DNA of 64,000 nt from Janthinobacterium silvisoli (GCF_014200725.1 NZ_JACHCL010000002.1:434001-498000); one strand, 5' to 3'; positions 26,311 to 35,859 are shown, numbered from the stretch's first letter. The notes: generated by a model not told the origin, from the letters alone. Program-made: numbers and translations.

Positions 26311-26834
26311 GGAATACTGTTCGGTGCGTAGCGCGTGCGGTAGCCATCGAGCACGACTTGCTGCTTGCCCTGGAAAGCGACGGCAACCTGTATCCACAAG
26401 GACTCGCTGGCGGCAACGCCATTCAGGGCGGCCTGCTGTATCGTGACGGTGGCGTTATAGCCGGCAGGGAAAGGATTGCCCGCCGCATCCGTGGTGTAGG
26501 GGTTGGCTTGCTGATAATCAGTCACTTGCATATACGGCCGCGTACCCGGCGCTGCCGGCCCCGTGGTGCAGTCAGCCGTACTCTTGGCCGTCGCCGCGGC
26601 AGGATCATCGACGGCGCAAAAGGTAAACCGCGCGCCTTCGATTTCTTCGAGCATGCCTTCGGCCAGCGCCAGCGCCTGCTTGCGCAACTGCGGATCGGCG
26701 CTATTGCGCGTGGTTAAACTCATCACGCCCAGGATGGCGGTGACTGCCACGCCGACGATGATAATAAATACCACCAGTTCGATCAGGGTCACGCCGCGCT
26801 GGCGGCGAAGATACAGCAACTCAGAGGTAGACAT
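26307..26834 (-). CDS. mshD: MSHA minor pilin MshD
   Basis: 175 residues. Prepilin motif LRRQRG-VTLIELVVFIIIVG with a Val at position 1 of the mature protein instead of Phe, and Glu5 in place; ADPQLRKQALALAEGMLEEI is the MshD continuation. Start at 26834 is supported by GGGGAG. Overlaps mshC and mshO. Confidence 0.88.
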   Translation of the reverse strand: MSTSELLYLRRQRGVTLIELVVFIIIVGVAVTAILGVMSLTTRNSADPQLRKQALALAEGMLEEIEGARFTFCAVDDPAAATAKSTADCTTGPAAPGTRPYMQVTDYQQANPYTTDAAGNPFPAGYNATVTIQQAALNGVAASESLWIQVAVAFQGKQQVVLDGYRTRYAPNSIP

Positions 26835-27399
26835 AACCGGTCTCCCCTTCAATCTGGATGGTGCGTGTGCTGCCGTCGCCCTGTATCGTCACGGCCAGGC
26901 GGGCAGGAAAGGTGGAAGCGGCAGGAAACACGTCGCCCTGCGCATACGGTTTGCCCAGCGCATCGAAATAAAAGCCTGTTGTATTGGCCGGTACGGTCGC
27001 CATGCTGACGGTGGCGGGTTTTCCTTCACACAGCCAATTGCTTTGCTGATTGCAGGCGGCCAGGGTTTCCTTGTTGCCGCTGTTGCTGCCTGATGGCGGC
27101 AGCACGCGGTTGGCGGCAGTACAAGCAGCATCGAAACACAAGGCCACGCTAACGCCATCGAGGCGCACGAACACGGGCCGGTTTTGCGCCACGGCCAGTT
27201 TTTGTCCATAGCGCATTATGCCCATGGCTTGATCGGTGAAGCTGCGCGCGTCATACGCTTCGCGCTGGAAAAAACGCGCGCCGGCAAACGCGGCCAATAT
27301 TCCGGCCAGCACCAGTACCGCCACCAGTTCGATCAGTGTAAAGCCACGCGCCCGGCTAAACAGCTTGTCAGGGTGGGCAGTATGCTTCAACAGGTTCAA
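26821..27399 (-). CDS. mshC: MSHA minor pilin MshC
   Basis: About 192 residues. Prepilin motif SRARG-FTLIELVAVLVLAG; GspH-like body (AMGIMRYGQKLAVAQNRPVF, cysteines in ALCFDAACT and LAACNQQSNWLC). The start is uncertain: the only upstream ATG (27471) lies beyond the mshA terminator, so a TTG at 27399 or 27390 is more plausible. Neither has a good ribosome site, so expression may be low. Confidence 0.82.
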   Translation of the reverse strand: MNLLKHTAHPDKLFSRARGFTLIELVAVLVLAGILAAFAGARFFQREAYDARSFTDQAMGIMRYGQKLAVAQNRPVFVRLDGVSVALCFDAACTAANRVLPPSGSNSGNKETLAACNQQSNWLCEGKPATVSMATVPANTTGFYFDALGKPYAQGDVFPAASTFPARLAVTIQGDGSTRTIQIEGETGYVYL

Positions 27400-27423
27400 A
27401 GGTGCTAACAATAGATGGCCCGT

Positions 27424-27459
27424 AAAAAAGCCCAACTGGCCAGAGCCTGGTGTTGGGCT
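27424..27459 (-). terminator. Intra-operon terminator after mshA
   Basis: Perfect 8-bp stem AGCCCAAC / GTTGGGCT on the minus strand, followed by TTTTTTAC (27429-27424). It lies between mshA and mshC and would let the abundant major pilin be made in excess over the minor pilins that follow. Confidence 0.8.
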
Positions 27460-27515
27460 GGTGATACACAAGGGCGCTCCGCAATCGCAGCGTGCCCTTG
27501 CAAACGGTGGAACAA

Positions 27516-28007
27516 TTATTTACACGTCGTTACAGTGGCGTTATTCGCAACGGTAGCCGCGGTGACAGCACCTGTCGTGGCATTGGTGGAAGCAGGCGTA
27601 TAGACGACGGAGCATCCGCTACGGCTTAAATCGGCCACAGTAAACGAGCCTGTCGCCGCAGTCAGCGCGTAATCCGTTGCAACCAGACCGGCAGCCAATT
27701 GAATGCCGTTAGCCGTCGCATCTGGATAACCGCCGACGGCGGAAATTGGCGTGCCTTCCATCGAAACAGTACTGCCATCGGCTGGGGAACCCTTGATCAG
27801 CCATTGTGAGTGATACAGTGCAGCACCAGCCTTGAGCGAACCGGCCGCCGCCGCCATCTTGGCAACGCGCGCATCGGTCGATACATCGATGAATTTAGGA
27901 ATCGCTGTCGCCGCCAGAATACCCAAAATAACGATCACGACGATCAATTCAATCAGGGTAAAACCTGCCTGGGCGCCACTTTTAAAACTGCGTACCGACT
28001 TGTTCAT
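27516..28007 (-). CDS. mshA: MSHA major pilin MshA
   Basis: 163 residues. Prepilin leader ending QAG, cleavage before FTLIELIVVIVILGILAATA with Glu5; then IPKFIDVSTDARVAKMAAAA, the MshA helix continuation. Two cysteines near the C-terminus (SGCSVV and TTCK) can close the D-loop. Ribosome site GGAGA. Followed by a terminator; preceded by mshF 41 bp upstream. Major subunit of the pilus filament. Confidence 0.9.
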   Translation of the reverse strand: MNKSVRSFKSGAQAGFTLIELIVVIVILGILAATAIPKFIDVSTDARVAKMAAAAGSLKAGAALYHSQWLIKGSPADGSTVSMEGTPISAVGGYPDATANGIQLAAGLVATDYALTAATGSFTVADLSRSGCSVVYTPASTNATTGAVTAATVANNATVTTCK

Positions 28008-28048
28008 GCTTCGTCTCCAAAATCAAAAAAATACACCATAAAAACAGT

Positions 28049-28579
28049 TCAATTTCTTGCCGCACCGGCAACTCCCGCTGCCACGCTATCTGGTCCACTT
28101 TCAGCCACAATATCTGGCACGCGAGCCAGTTGCTCGGCGTTGGCGTCACTATTGGGCAAGAGTACCTTAAATTTCATTACATCAACTCTCACCGGTGAAA
28201 AAATATTACCGGTTCTCAACAAAAAGACAAGTTTTTGATCGCTTCTATCAAAAAACCAATTTCCACTCGGCAACTTCTCCACGTCAGGCGCCAACAATTC
28301 GCCCAGGTCATTCGGTGGCCGCTGTTCCAGCCAGTCCAGCGGATTTTGCCGCTGCAAGACAGGCAGCTGCGCCTGCTTGCCCTGTAAATACAACTGCAGC
28401 GCCTGCACCCGCACGCTGGTGCGCAATACGCCCAGCATCTGCGCCACGGCCGCGCGCTGCGCCTGCTCCTGGTAATAGGCAAGCCGGCTCAGCAAGACAG
28501 TCGCCAGCAAGCCCATCACGATGACCACCACGGCCAGCTCGAAGAAGGTAAAACCACGCTGGCGGCTTCTGTGGATCAT
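28049..28579 (-). CDS. mshF: MSHA pilin-like protein MshF
   Basis: 176 residues from the ATG of a TGATG overlap with mshG. Prepilin-like N-terminus RSRQRG-FTFFELAVVVIVMG with Glu5; the rest (LGVLRTSVRVQALQLYLQGK; NPLDWLEQRPPNDLGE) matches the MshF type, a minor filament component. Position between mshG and mshA is as in Vibrio, except that mshB is missing. Confidence 0.8.
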   Translation of the reverse strand: MIHRSRQRGFTFFELAVVVIVMGLLATVLLSRLAYYQEQAQRAAVAQMLGVLRTSVRVQALQLYLQGKQAQLPVLQRQNPLDWLEQRPPNDLGELLAPDVEKLPSGNWFFDRSDQKLVFLLRTGNIFSPVRVDVMKFKVLLPNSDANAEQLARVPDIVAESGPDSVAAGVAGAARN

Positions 28580-29814
28580 CAATGCATGGCCGCGCGGCCG
28601 AGGTCCCAGATCGGCAGGAAGATGCCCAGCGCCAATACCAGCACCATCGCACCGAGGAAGACGATCAAGATCGGCTCGATCTGCGACGACAGGGTCTTCA
28701 ATTCATAATCGACTTCGCGCTCATACATTTCCGCGATCTCGTCCATCAAGTCATCGAGCGAGCCCGACTCTTCGCCCACGGCGATCATTTGCAGCACCAC
28801 CGGCGTAAACACATTGGCAGCCACCGAGGTGCGCAAAATGCTCTCGCCGCGCTCGACGCCATCGCGCATTTGCTCCACTCTTGAACTGAGGTAGGTATTG
28901 TCAACGGTTTGCGCCACCACCGTCAACGCTTGCACAATTGGCACGCCACTGCTGCTTGACAAAGCAAAACTGCGGGCAAAACGGGCCATCGTGCCCTTCA
29001 GGATGATCTTGCCGGCGATCGGTATACGCAGCTTGCTGCGGTCCCATTTATATAGTCCGTCAGCCGTTCCCAGCCATGCGCGCCAGCCAAAATAGCCGCC
29101 CACTCCCAGCAGCGCCAGCATCGGCCAGTAGGTGACGGTAAAGCGCGATGTCCCTATCAGAATGCGCGTCATCAGCGGCAATTCGGCATGAAAACTGGCA
29201 AACACTTTCTCGAACTGGGGAATTACAAACATATTGACCACCACCATGGCGCCGAGCATGGCGAACACCACGAAGCTGGGGTAGCGCGTCGCCGATTTCA
29301 CGCGCGCGCGCATGTCGCGGTCAAATTCCAGGTGGTCGAACAGGCGCAAAAAGACTTCGTCCAGGCGCCCTGTCATTTCTCCCACGCGCACCATTGACAG
29401 GTAAAACGGTGTAAAGATGGTGGGATGGCGCGCCATGGCGGCCGAAAGCTCACGGCCGGCGTCCAGCGATTCGCGGATATCCTTGATCACGCGCCCGAAG
29501 GCGGGACTGATGGCCGACTCTTGCAAACCGGCCAAACCACGCATGATGGGCACGCCAGCTTTCAGCAAGGTGTACAGCTGGCGGCTGAACAGCTGCACAT
29601 CCATGGGCGTGACTTTTTTTTCAAGCAGCCTGGCCCACCAGCCTAGCCCGCTGGCGCCCGCGCCCGTCACGGTCTGCGTGGTGACGCTGATTTCCACCGG
29701 CGTGATGCCGCCGGCCATCAACTGGTCGGCCACGGCATTGCTGTCCGCGCCTTCCATGACGCCCGTCAGCAATTGCCCGCTACCGTTGCGGGCCTTGTAT
29801 GCAAAAAACGCCAC
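28579..29814 (-). CDS. mshG: MSHA platform protein MshG (PilC/GspF-like)
   Basis: 411-residue polytopic inner-membrane protein with duplicated T2SF domains: MAFFAYKARNGSGQLLTG N-terminus, FSRQLYTLLKAGVPIMRGLAG and FARSFALSSSSGVPIVQAL as the paired repeats, and VGEMTGRLDEVF / VGEESGSLDDLMDE loops. Start taken as the GTG at 29814, just inside the end of mshE. Confidence 0.9.
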   Translation of the reverse strand: MAFFAYKARNGSGQLLTGVMEGADSNAVADQLMAGGITPVEISVTTQTVTGAGASGLGWWARLLEKKVTPMDVQLFSRQLYTLLKAGVPIMRGLAGLQESAISPAFGRVIKDIRESLDAGRELSAAMARHPTIFTPFYLSMVRVGEMTGRLDEVFLRLFDHLEFDRDMRARVKSATRYPSFVVFAMLGAMVVVNMFVIPQFEKVFASFHAELPLMTRILIGTSRFTVTYWPMLALLGVGGYFGWRAWLGTADGLYKWDRSKLRIPIAGKIILKGTMARFARSFALSSSSGVPIVQALTVVAQTVDNTYLSSRVEQMRDGVERGESILRTSVAANVFTPVVLQMIAVGEESGSLDDLMDEIAEMYEREVDYELKTLSSQIEPILIVFLGAMVLVLALGIFLPIWDLGRAAMH

Positions 29815-29815
29815 G

Positions 29816-31519
29816 TCAATCCTCGGTCTGGTTGCTGATACGCATGGCTTCGCTGATCGTCGTGCGACCGGCAACCACCAGTTGCACGGCGTGGCGGCGC
29901 AAGGTTTCGCCCGCCATTTGCGCGGCCGCCACCTTCATGAAGTGCGACGGATCGGCATGGTTGGCCGCGTCGGCCACGGCGCGCGTGATTTCCAGCAATT
30001 CATATACGCCCGTGCGGCCCCGGTAACCCATGCCATTGCAATGCGAACACCCTTTACCATGGAAATACTGGTTGCGCTCGACCAGATCGCCCAGCTCCAT
30101 GCGCAACCATTCATACTCATTGGCCGTAGGCGCATATGGCGTGCTGCAACTTTCGCAGATCACGCGCACCAGGCGCTGCGCCAGCACGGCTTGCAGCGAG
30201 CTGCCGACCATGTAACGTGGCACGCCCATGTCCATCAGCCGCAGCGGCGTGCTGATGGCGTCGTTGGTATGCAGGGTCGACAGCACCAGGTGACCCGTCA
30301 TGGCGGCGCGCAAACCGATCTGCGCCGTTTCCTGGTCGCGCATCTCGCCTACCAGCACGATGTCCGGATCTTGCCGCAAGGCCGAGCGCAGCACGCGGGC
30401 AAAGTTCAGCTCGATCTTGTCATTGACTTGCACCTGGTTGATGCCCGGCAAGCGGTACTCGACCGGGTCTTCCACCGTGATCAGCTTTTTTTCCACCGAG
30501 TTCAGTTCGGACAAGGCGCAATACAGAGTCGTCGTCTTGCCGCTACCGGTTGGCCCCGTCACCAGCACCAGGCCATTCGGGCGGTGCACGATGGCGCGGA
30601 ATTGCTCGACCAGCGCGGGCGGCATGCCGATCGCGTCCAGGCGCAGGGACGTGCCGCCCTGGTTCAGCAGCCGCATCACCACCGATTCGCCATATTGCGT
30701 GGGCATGGTGGAAATACGCACGTCGATGCGCTGGTTTTTCACGCGGATGGCGAAACGGCCATCTTGCGGCATGCGTTTTTCGGAAATATCGAGATCCGAC
30801 ATCAATTTGAGGCGCAGCGCCAGCGAACTGGCAATCTTGCTGTCGGCTTCCGTTTGCAGATGCAGCACGCCGTCGATGCGGAAGCGGATCTGCAGCCGGC
30901 CTTCCTGCGGTTCGATATGGATGTCGGACGCGCGCACCTGCGTGGCGTCTTCAAACACCGATTGCAGCAGCTTGACAATGGGCGCTTCTTCCAGCCCCGG
31001 ATTGACGGCCAGCGCGCCGAAATCGACGGAGACATCGCCCAGGTCCTGTTCCAGCTCGCGTGTCAGCGTGGAAATATCTTCCGTGCGGCGATAGATGCGG
31101 TCGATCGCTTGCAGCACTTCCGTTTCATTGACGACGGCCAGCTCGATATGGCGTTTGACCAGGCGCGCGATCTCGTCGTAGGCGAACAGGTCAGTCGGAT
31201 CGGACATGCCGACCAGCAAACCTTCGCGGCGGTCTTCCAGTATCAGCGCGCGGAAACGGCGGGCCTGGGTTTCCGGCAGCAAACGCACCAGCTCGGGATT
31301 GATGTTAAAGAATTTTAAATTGATGTAGGGAATGTCCAGCTGGCGCGCCAGGGCGCCCGAAATCTGCTCTTCGGTCACATAGCCATGTTCGACAAACACC
31401 CGCCCCAGCTTGCGTCCCGAACGCTTCTGTTCCGTCAACGCCAGGCCCAATTGTTCTTCCGTCAGCAGTTTCTGCTGCACCAAAATTTCACCGAGACGGA
31501 CTTTCTCAGGCCTTGCCAT
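29816..31519 (-). CDS. mshE: MSHA pilus extension ATPase MshE with c-di-GMP-binding MshEN domain
   Basis: 567 residues. Two N-terminal MshEN motifs: RLGEILVQQKLLTEEQLGLA (from residue 8) and KLGRVFVEHGYVTEEQISGA (from residue 37), with the final Gln at 60; these bind c-di-GMP in Vibrio MshE. Walker A GPTGSGKTTTLY, Walker B and the paired CxxC zinc motifs (CESC ... CSHC) follow. Powers pilus extension. Ribosome site GAGGAG. First gene of the msh locus; back-to-back with the second filament system, 195 bp apart. Confidence 0.93.
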   Translation of the reverse strand: MARPEKVRLGEILVQQKLLTEEQLGLALTEQKRSGRKLGRVFVEHGYVTEEQISGALARQLDIPYINLKFFNINPELVRLLPETQARRFRALILEDRREGLLVGMSDPTDLFAYDEIARLVKRHIELAVVNETEVLQAIDRIYRRTEDISTLTRELEQDLGDVSVDFGALAVNPGLEEAPIVKLLQSVFEDATQVRASDIHIEPQEGRLQIRFRIDGVLHLQTEADSKIASSLALRLKLMSDLDISEKRMPQDGRFAIRVKNQRIDVRISTMPTQYGESVVMRLLNQGGTSLRLDAIGMPPALVEQFRAIVHRPNGLVLVTGPTGSGKTTTLYCALSELNSVEKKLITVEDPVEYRLPGINQVQVNDKIELNFARVLRSALRQDPDIVLVGEMRDQETAQIGLRAAMTGHLVLSTLHTNDAISTPLRLMDMGVPRYMVGSSLQAVLAQRLVRVICESCSTPYAPTANEYEWLRMELGDLVERNQYFHGKGCSHCNGMGYRGRTGVYELLEITRAVADAANHADPSHFMKVAAAQMAGETLRRHAVQLVVAGRTTISEAMRISNQTED

Positions 31520-31593
31520 GCTTACTCCTCAACAGGTTCGACGGACATCGTGCGCTAACGGCGCGCAGCGGTATTTTATTCCAGAACGTGTTG

Positions 31594-31606
31594 TTTCTTA
31601 AAGAAA
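31594..31606. promoter_or_regulatory. Palindrome in the divergent pilus promoter region
   Basis: TTTCTT-A-AAGAAA, a 13-bp dyad in the 195-bp gap between mshE and the ABC ATPase gene. No convincing sigma-70 pair was found in either direction, so this is only a candidate regulator site. Confidence 0.25.
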
Positions 31607-31714
31607 ATACATTCCAAAGTTTGATTTCCGCATATACCGCCACAGTATCAGGAAACACTTGCCCGATGCCAGCGGCCGTGGCAATAATGGTATTCACTTA
31701 ACTTCACTTTTACC

Positions 31715-32476
31715 ATGAGCGACCACGCCATCCGCTACCATCAGGTGCATAAACAGCTGGCAGGCATGGCGGTGCTGCGCGGCGTCGACCTGGTCATACG
31801 CCCCGGCGAACTGTTTGGACTGGTGGGCGTGAATGGCGCCGGCAAGACGACCATGCTCAAGTGCCTGTTCGACTTTTGCACGCCGGATGCGGGCAGCATC
31901 GCCATCTTCGGGTTAGCGCATCACCAGAGCGCCGCGCGCCAGCCGCTGTCTTTCCTGCCCGAACGTTTCCAGGCGCCCTATTACCTGACGGGCCGCGACT
32001 TTTTGCGCTACCTGCTGGGCCTGCATGGCGTGGCGTATGACGACACTGCCGTGCGCCATGGCATGGCCACGCTGGACCTCGCGCCCGAAGCACTGGGCCG
32101 GCCCGCGCGCGACTACTCCAAGGGCATGATGCAAAAGCTGGGACTGCTTGCCTGCCTGCTATCGGGCAAGCGGCAACTGGTGCTCGATGAACCGATGAGC
32201 GGCCTGGACCCGAAGGCGCGCGCCCTGTTCAAGCGTGCGCTGCTGAACCTACGCATGCAGGGCCGGGGCGCCTTGCTGACCTCGCATGCGCTGGCCGATG
32301 TCGATGAACTGTGCGACCGCATGGCCATCCTGCACGAAGGCCGCATCGTGTTTACAGGCACGCCGCTTGAATGCCGCCAGCGCCACGGCGATGGCGCGCA
32401 AACCAGCCTGGAACAGGCGTTTTTGAATTGCATTGCTACCGAAAATATTGCTATGCAACATCGCGTATATCCATAG
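31715..32476 (+). CDS. ABC-2 exporter ATPase linked to the second filament system
   Basis: 253-residue ABC ATPase: Walker A GVNGAGKTTML, signature YSKGMMQKL (in place of LSGGQ, as in many ABC-2 ATPases such as CcmA/NatA-like), Walker B LVLDEPMSGLDP and switch LLTSHAL. ABC-2 type ATPases power export or membrane remodelling. Its matching permease is probably the gene at 42055, at the other end of the filament cluster; no other permease is near. Divergent from mshE. Confidence 0.88.
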   Translation: MSDHAIRYHQVHKQLAGMAVLRGVDLVIRPGELFGLVGVNGAGKTTMLKCLFDFCTPDAGSIAIFGLAHHQSAARQPLSFLPERFQAPYYLTGRDFLRYLLGLHGVAYDDTAVRHGMATLDLAPEALGRPARDYSKGMMQKLGLLACLLSGKRQLVLDEPMSGLDPKARALFKRALLNLRMQGRGALLTSHALADVDELCDRMAILHEGRIVFTGTPLECRQRHGDGAQTSLEQAFLNCIATENIAMQHRVYP

Positions 32477-32485
32477 GGAAATCAA

Positions 32486-32510
32486 GCTTGCTGATGAGGC
32501 AAGCATCAGC
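32486..32510 (+). other. Two mutually exclusive hairpins before the second secretin gene
   Basis: GCTTGC/GCAAGC (32486-32491 with 32499-32504) and GCTGATG/CATCAGC (32490-32496 with 32504-32510) share bases and cannot form together. No T-tract follows either, so they are not a simple terminator. The stretch 32477-32643 holds no gene. Confidence 0.4.
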
Positions 32511-32643
32511 TACGTGATGACCGTGGCGAGGGGCAACTTTATTTCAATCGATGCCTGCTTTTGCCTGCACACACGATTGCTTTTAGGCCATCATGCTGTT
32601 TAAAATTGCAAAAGCACAACACGACATCAAGGGCGATATCTTC

Positions 32644-34551
32644 ATGAGCAAACACCCTATTCCTGTGCTGGCCCCAGTCGCCCTTGCCTGCTGCGCCATG
32701 CTTGCTGGCTGTGCAGTGCAGCAAACACCGTTATCGCAGGGCCATATCAATGAAGCGCCCCGCCCTTCCGGAGCGATTCCCGAGACGGTACAGCAAAGCG
32801 CCGTGCTGGCCCCACCCGTGGCCGCGCCCAAGGTCGAGACCTACAGCGTGACGGTACATAGGGTGCCCGTGCAATCCTTGTTGTTTGCACTGGCGCGCGA
32901 CGCCGGCATGAATATCGATATCCACCCGCAGATCGATGGGCTGGTCACGCTCAATGCCTTGAACCAGACCTTGCCGCAATTGCTCACGCGCATATCCCGG
33001 CAAGTGGACATGCGTTATGAAATCGATGGCAAGAACCTGACCGTGCTGCCGGACGAAGCCGTCTGGCGCAATTACAAGATCGATTATGTCAACATGGCGC
33101 GCAGCACCAACAGCAGCGTCAACATCGCCACGCAGATTTCCACGGCGGGCGGCGGCGCCAGCAGTAGCAATAACAACGGCAGTGGCGGCAACAATACTGC
33201 TAATACCAGCAGCCCGGTAGTAGGCGGCAATGGCAACAACAACTCGACCACCCTGGTGGTGAACCGTTCGGAAAACAATTTTTGGTACAGCCTGGAACGC
33301 AATATTCGCGACCTCTTGCGCGACACCACGCTCAACGATCCGCTGGCCGACCCGCTGGCCCTGCTGAACCAGCAACTGGCCAGCGTGCCGGTCCAGCCGC
33401 AAAGCAACAATCCCAATGCCACGCCATCGGGCAACAATCCGCCATCGGACAGCCTCAATCCGCCTGCCGGCCAGCCTGCGCGTAATCAGACTGGCGGCAG
33501 CGTGCCGCTGGACGCGAATGGCTTGCCGCTATTAAAGCTGGCCAACAAGGGCAAGCCTTCTTCGGTGGTGGTCAATGTGGAAGGCGGCTTGATCGCGGTG
33601 CGCGCCACGGGGCGGCAACATGAAAAGGTGGCTGAATTCATCGATATCGTGCAGCACAGCGTCAAGCGGCAAGTACTGATCGAGGCCACCATCATCGAAG
33701 TTCGCCTCAGCAATGAATACCAGCAAGGCATCAACTGGTCGCGTTTGACGGGCAGCTTGCGCATCAACCAGGGGCAAGTGGGCACGGCCAGCCTGCCATC
33801 GGGCGTGGTGCCAAATTCCACGCCCGGCATCTTCCTGCTCAATTACGCGAAGGACAGTTTTGCCACCACCATCCAGCTGCTCGAATCGTTCGGCAAGGTC
33901 AAAGTGCTGTCCAGCCCGAAAATCAGCGTGATGAACAACCAGACGGCGATGCTGAAAGTAGTCGACAACAACGTCTTCTTCACCATCAAGGTCACGCCCG
34001 CCGTGATCAGTTCCACGGGCACCATCACCACCCCGGCCACGTATGAGTCGAAACTGGAAACCGTGCCAGTCGGCTTCGTCATGAGCGTCACGCCGCAAAT
34101 TTCCGACAGCGACGAAGTCACGCTCAATGTGCGCCCCACCATCACGCGCATCGTCGGCTACGTGCAAGACCCGAACCCGGCCCTGGCCACGGCCAGCGTG
34201 GTCAGCCGCGTGCCCGTGATCCAGGCGCGGGAGCTGGAATCGATCATGAAAGTGGCCAGCGGACAAATTGCCGTAATGGGCGGCCTGATGCAGGATTCGG
34301 TCGACAATGCCAAGGATGGCGTGCCTGGCCTGTCCAGCCTGCCGTTGGTCGGCAACCTGTTTACCTATCGCAATGAAGCGAGTAGCAAGACGGAACTGGT
34401 GATCTTCATGCGCCCCGTGGTGGTCAAGGACGCCAGCATCGAAGGCGATTACCGCGACTACCGCTACCTGCTGCCTGGCCAGGTGCCGCTCGATAACCAG
34501 CCTTACTCGGATGGACCGCCGCAGGCGCGCCTGCAGGGAGACCCGCCATGA
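32644..34551 (+). CDS. Secretin of the second filament system (MshL/PilQ-like)
   Basis: 635-residue outer-membrane lipoprotein secretin. Signal peptide with lipobox (HPIPVLAPVALACCAMLAGC), STN-type domain (VHRVPVQSLLFALARDAGMN), an Asn/Ser/Gly-rich insert around residues 160-200, and the secretin barrel (VKVLSSPKISVMNNQTAMLK; GFVMSVTPQISDSDEVTLNV; VMGGLMQDSVDNAKDGVPGL). It is a paralogue of the MshL at 20305 but has a different middle region. Start at the ATG at 32644 gives the lipobox; an upstream ATG at 32593 is also in frame. Overlaps the next gene by ATGA. Confidence 0.9.
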   Translation: MSKHPIPVLAPVALACCAMLAGCAVQQTPLSQGHINEAPRPSGAIPETVQQSAVLAPPVAAPKVETYSVTVHRVPVQSLLFALARDAGMNIDIHPQIDGLVTLNALNQTLPQLLTRISRQVDMRYEIDGKNLTVLPDEAVWRNYKIDYVNMARSTNSSVNIATQISTAGGGASSSNNNGSGGNNTANTSSPVVGGNGNNNSTTLVVNRSENNFWYSLERNIRDLLRDTTLNDPLADPLALLNQQLASVPVQPQSNNPNATPSGNNPPSDSLNPPAGQPARNQTGGSVPLDANGLPLLKLANKGKPSSVVVNVEGGLIAVRATGRQHEKVAEFIDIVQHSVKRQVLIEATIIEVRLSNEYQQGINWSRLTGSLRINQGQVGTASLPSGVVPNSTPGIFLLNYAKDSFATTIQLLESFGKVKVLSSPKISVMNNQTAMLKVVDNNVFFTIKVTPAVISSTGTITTPATYESKLETVPVGFVMSVTPQISDSDEVTLNVRPTITRIVGYVQDPNPALATASVVSRVPVIQARELESIMKVASGQIAVMGGLMQDSVDNAKDGVPGLSSLPLVGNLFTYRNEASSKTELVIFMRPVVVKDASIEGDYRDYRYLLPGQVPLDNQPYSDGPPQARLQGDPP

Positions 34552-35852
34552 GCTTGCTGATGCAGGCGCTCAAGAAAGCCGAGCGCGCCAAACAGAACAG
34601 CCTGCAGGAGGAAGAGCTGGAAAAGCCTTCCGAAGCCTACGACCAGGTGCTGGAGCTGGCGCCAGCCGATGACACGCCGATACCGAGCGCAAGGCAAGCC
34701 CAGCCGCCGCCATCGTTCGAGACCACCGATACGCTGAGCCTGGAGCCGATGGCGTCCAATACGCCGTCACAGCCCGAACCTCCGACAGAACCGCGTACGG
34801 AAAAGCGCGCAGAAACTCCGCCACCTCCACCGCCAAAGCCAAAGACCAACCAAGCCAGCCGCGCCACCCCGCCACCGCGCAGCGCCGTCAGCATCGACCC
34901 GGCCACCGTGCGCCTGGCCGTGCTGCTGGGGATATTGCTGCTGGTGGTGGGTGTGATGGGCTATTGGTATTGGCGCGCCAGCAGCAGTCCTGGCGCGGGC
35001 GCCAACCTGCCCGGCGTGCCCATGCCGCTGACGGACGCGCCCGGCGCCAGCAACGCTGGCCCGGCCGCTCCCATCGTTGTAGTGGCGCCATCGGCGTCCG
35101 AGCAAGAACCGGCGCCAGTGATCCACCACGAAGAACGGACTGTCGTGCACGCCGAACCAGCGCCGCCGCCTGCACCGGTACCGCCACGTGTAGTCCCGCC
35201 CGACACCAGCAATATCAAGGTGCTGCGCACCGATACGGCACCACGCATCAATCCCGGCCTGCAGCAAGCTTATCAGTCACTCAACGATGGCCAGTTGACC
35301 AGTGCGCGCCAGCAATATGAAGCCGTGCTGCGCCAGGAAACCAGCAACCGCGACGCGCTGCTGGGCCTGGCCTCGGTAGCGCTGCGCGAACAGCAAGGCG
35401 CACAGGCGGCCGCACTCTACGTGCGTCTGCTGGAACTCAATCCCGACGACGGCGTGGCCCTGGCTGGCCTGATCAGCTTGCGCCAGGGCGACGTGGTGCA
35501 AAGCGAGTCGAAGCTGAAAGCCATATTGGCCCGCTCGCCCGACAGCGGCCCCGTGCTGTTCGCGCTAGGCAATGTCTACGCCAAGCAGCGGCGCTGGCCC
35601 GAAGCGCAGCAGCAATTTTTCCGCGCCTACAGCGCCGCACCCGGCAACCCCGATTACGCATTCAACCTGGCCGTTGGCCTGGACCAGTTGAACCAGCCAA
35701 AGATGGCGGCCAGCTATTACGCGCGAGCGCTGGCCCTGGCGCAGACAGCACCAGCCGCCTTCAACCAGGCAGCGGCGCAGGCGCGCCTGCGTGAACTCGG
35801 TGCACCTGTCAACCCTGCAACAGACGGCATCGTCATTACCAGACAGGAATAA
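34548..35852 (+). CDS. Membrane-anchored TPR protein of the second filament system (MshN-like)
   Basis: 434 residues. Cytoplasmic N-terminus starting MSLLMQALKKAERAKQNSLQ, a Pro/Glu-rich linker, one membrane span around residues 121-144 (AVLLGILLLVVGVMGYWYW), a second Pro-rich linker, then five or so TPR repeats (LQQAYQSLNDGQLTSARQQY; GPVLFALGNVYAKQRRWPEA). Same architecture as MshN at the end of the msh locus, here directly after the secretin, suggesting a role in secretin assembly. Confidence 0.82.
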   Translation: MSLLMQALKKAERAKQNSLQEEELEKPSEAYDQVLELAPADDTPIPSARQAQPPPSFETTDTLSLEPMASNTPSQPEPPTEPRTEKRAETPPPPPPKPKTNQASRATPPPRSAVSIDPATVRLAVLLGILLLVVGVMGYWYWRASSSPGAGANLPGVPMPLTDAPGASNAGPAAPIVVVAPSASEQEPAPVIHHEERTVVHAEPAPPPAPVPPRVVPPDTSNIKVLRTDTAPRINPGLQQAYQSLNDGQLTSARQQYEAVLRQETSNRDALLGLASVALREQQGAQAAALYVRLLELNPDDGVALAGLISLRQGDVVQSESKLKAILARSPDSGPVLFALGNVYAKQRRWPEAQQQFFRAYSAAPGNPDYAFNLAVGLDQLNQPKMAASYYARALALAQTAPAAFNQAAAQARLRELGAPVNPATDGIVITRQE

Positions 35853-35859
35853 GCATTAC

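Noticed and set aside
29417..31318. A 633-codon open frame antisense to mshE/mshG
   Set aside because: No motif, no ribosome site; it is the complementary shadow of two conserved genes.
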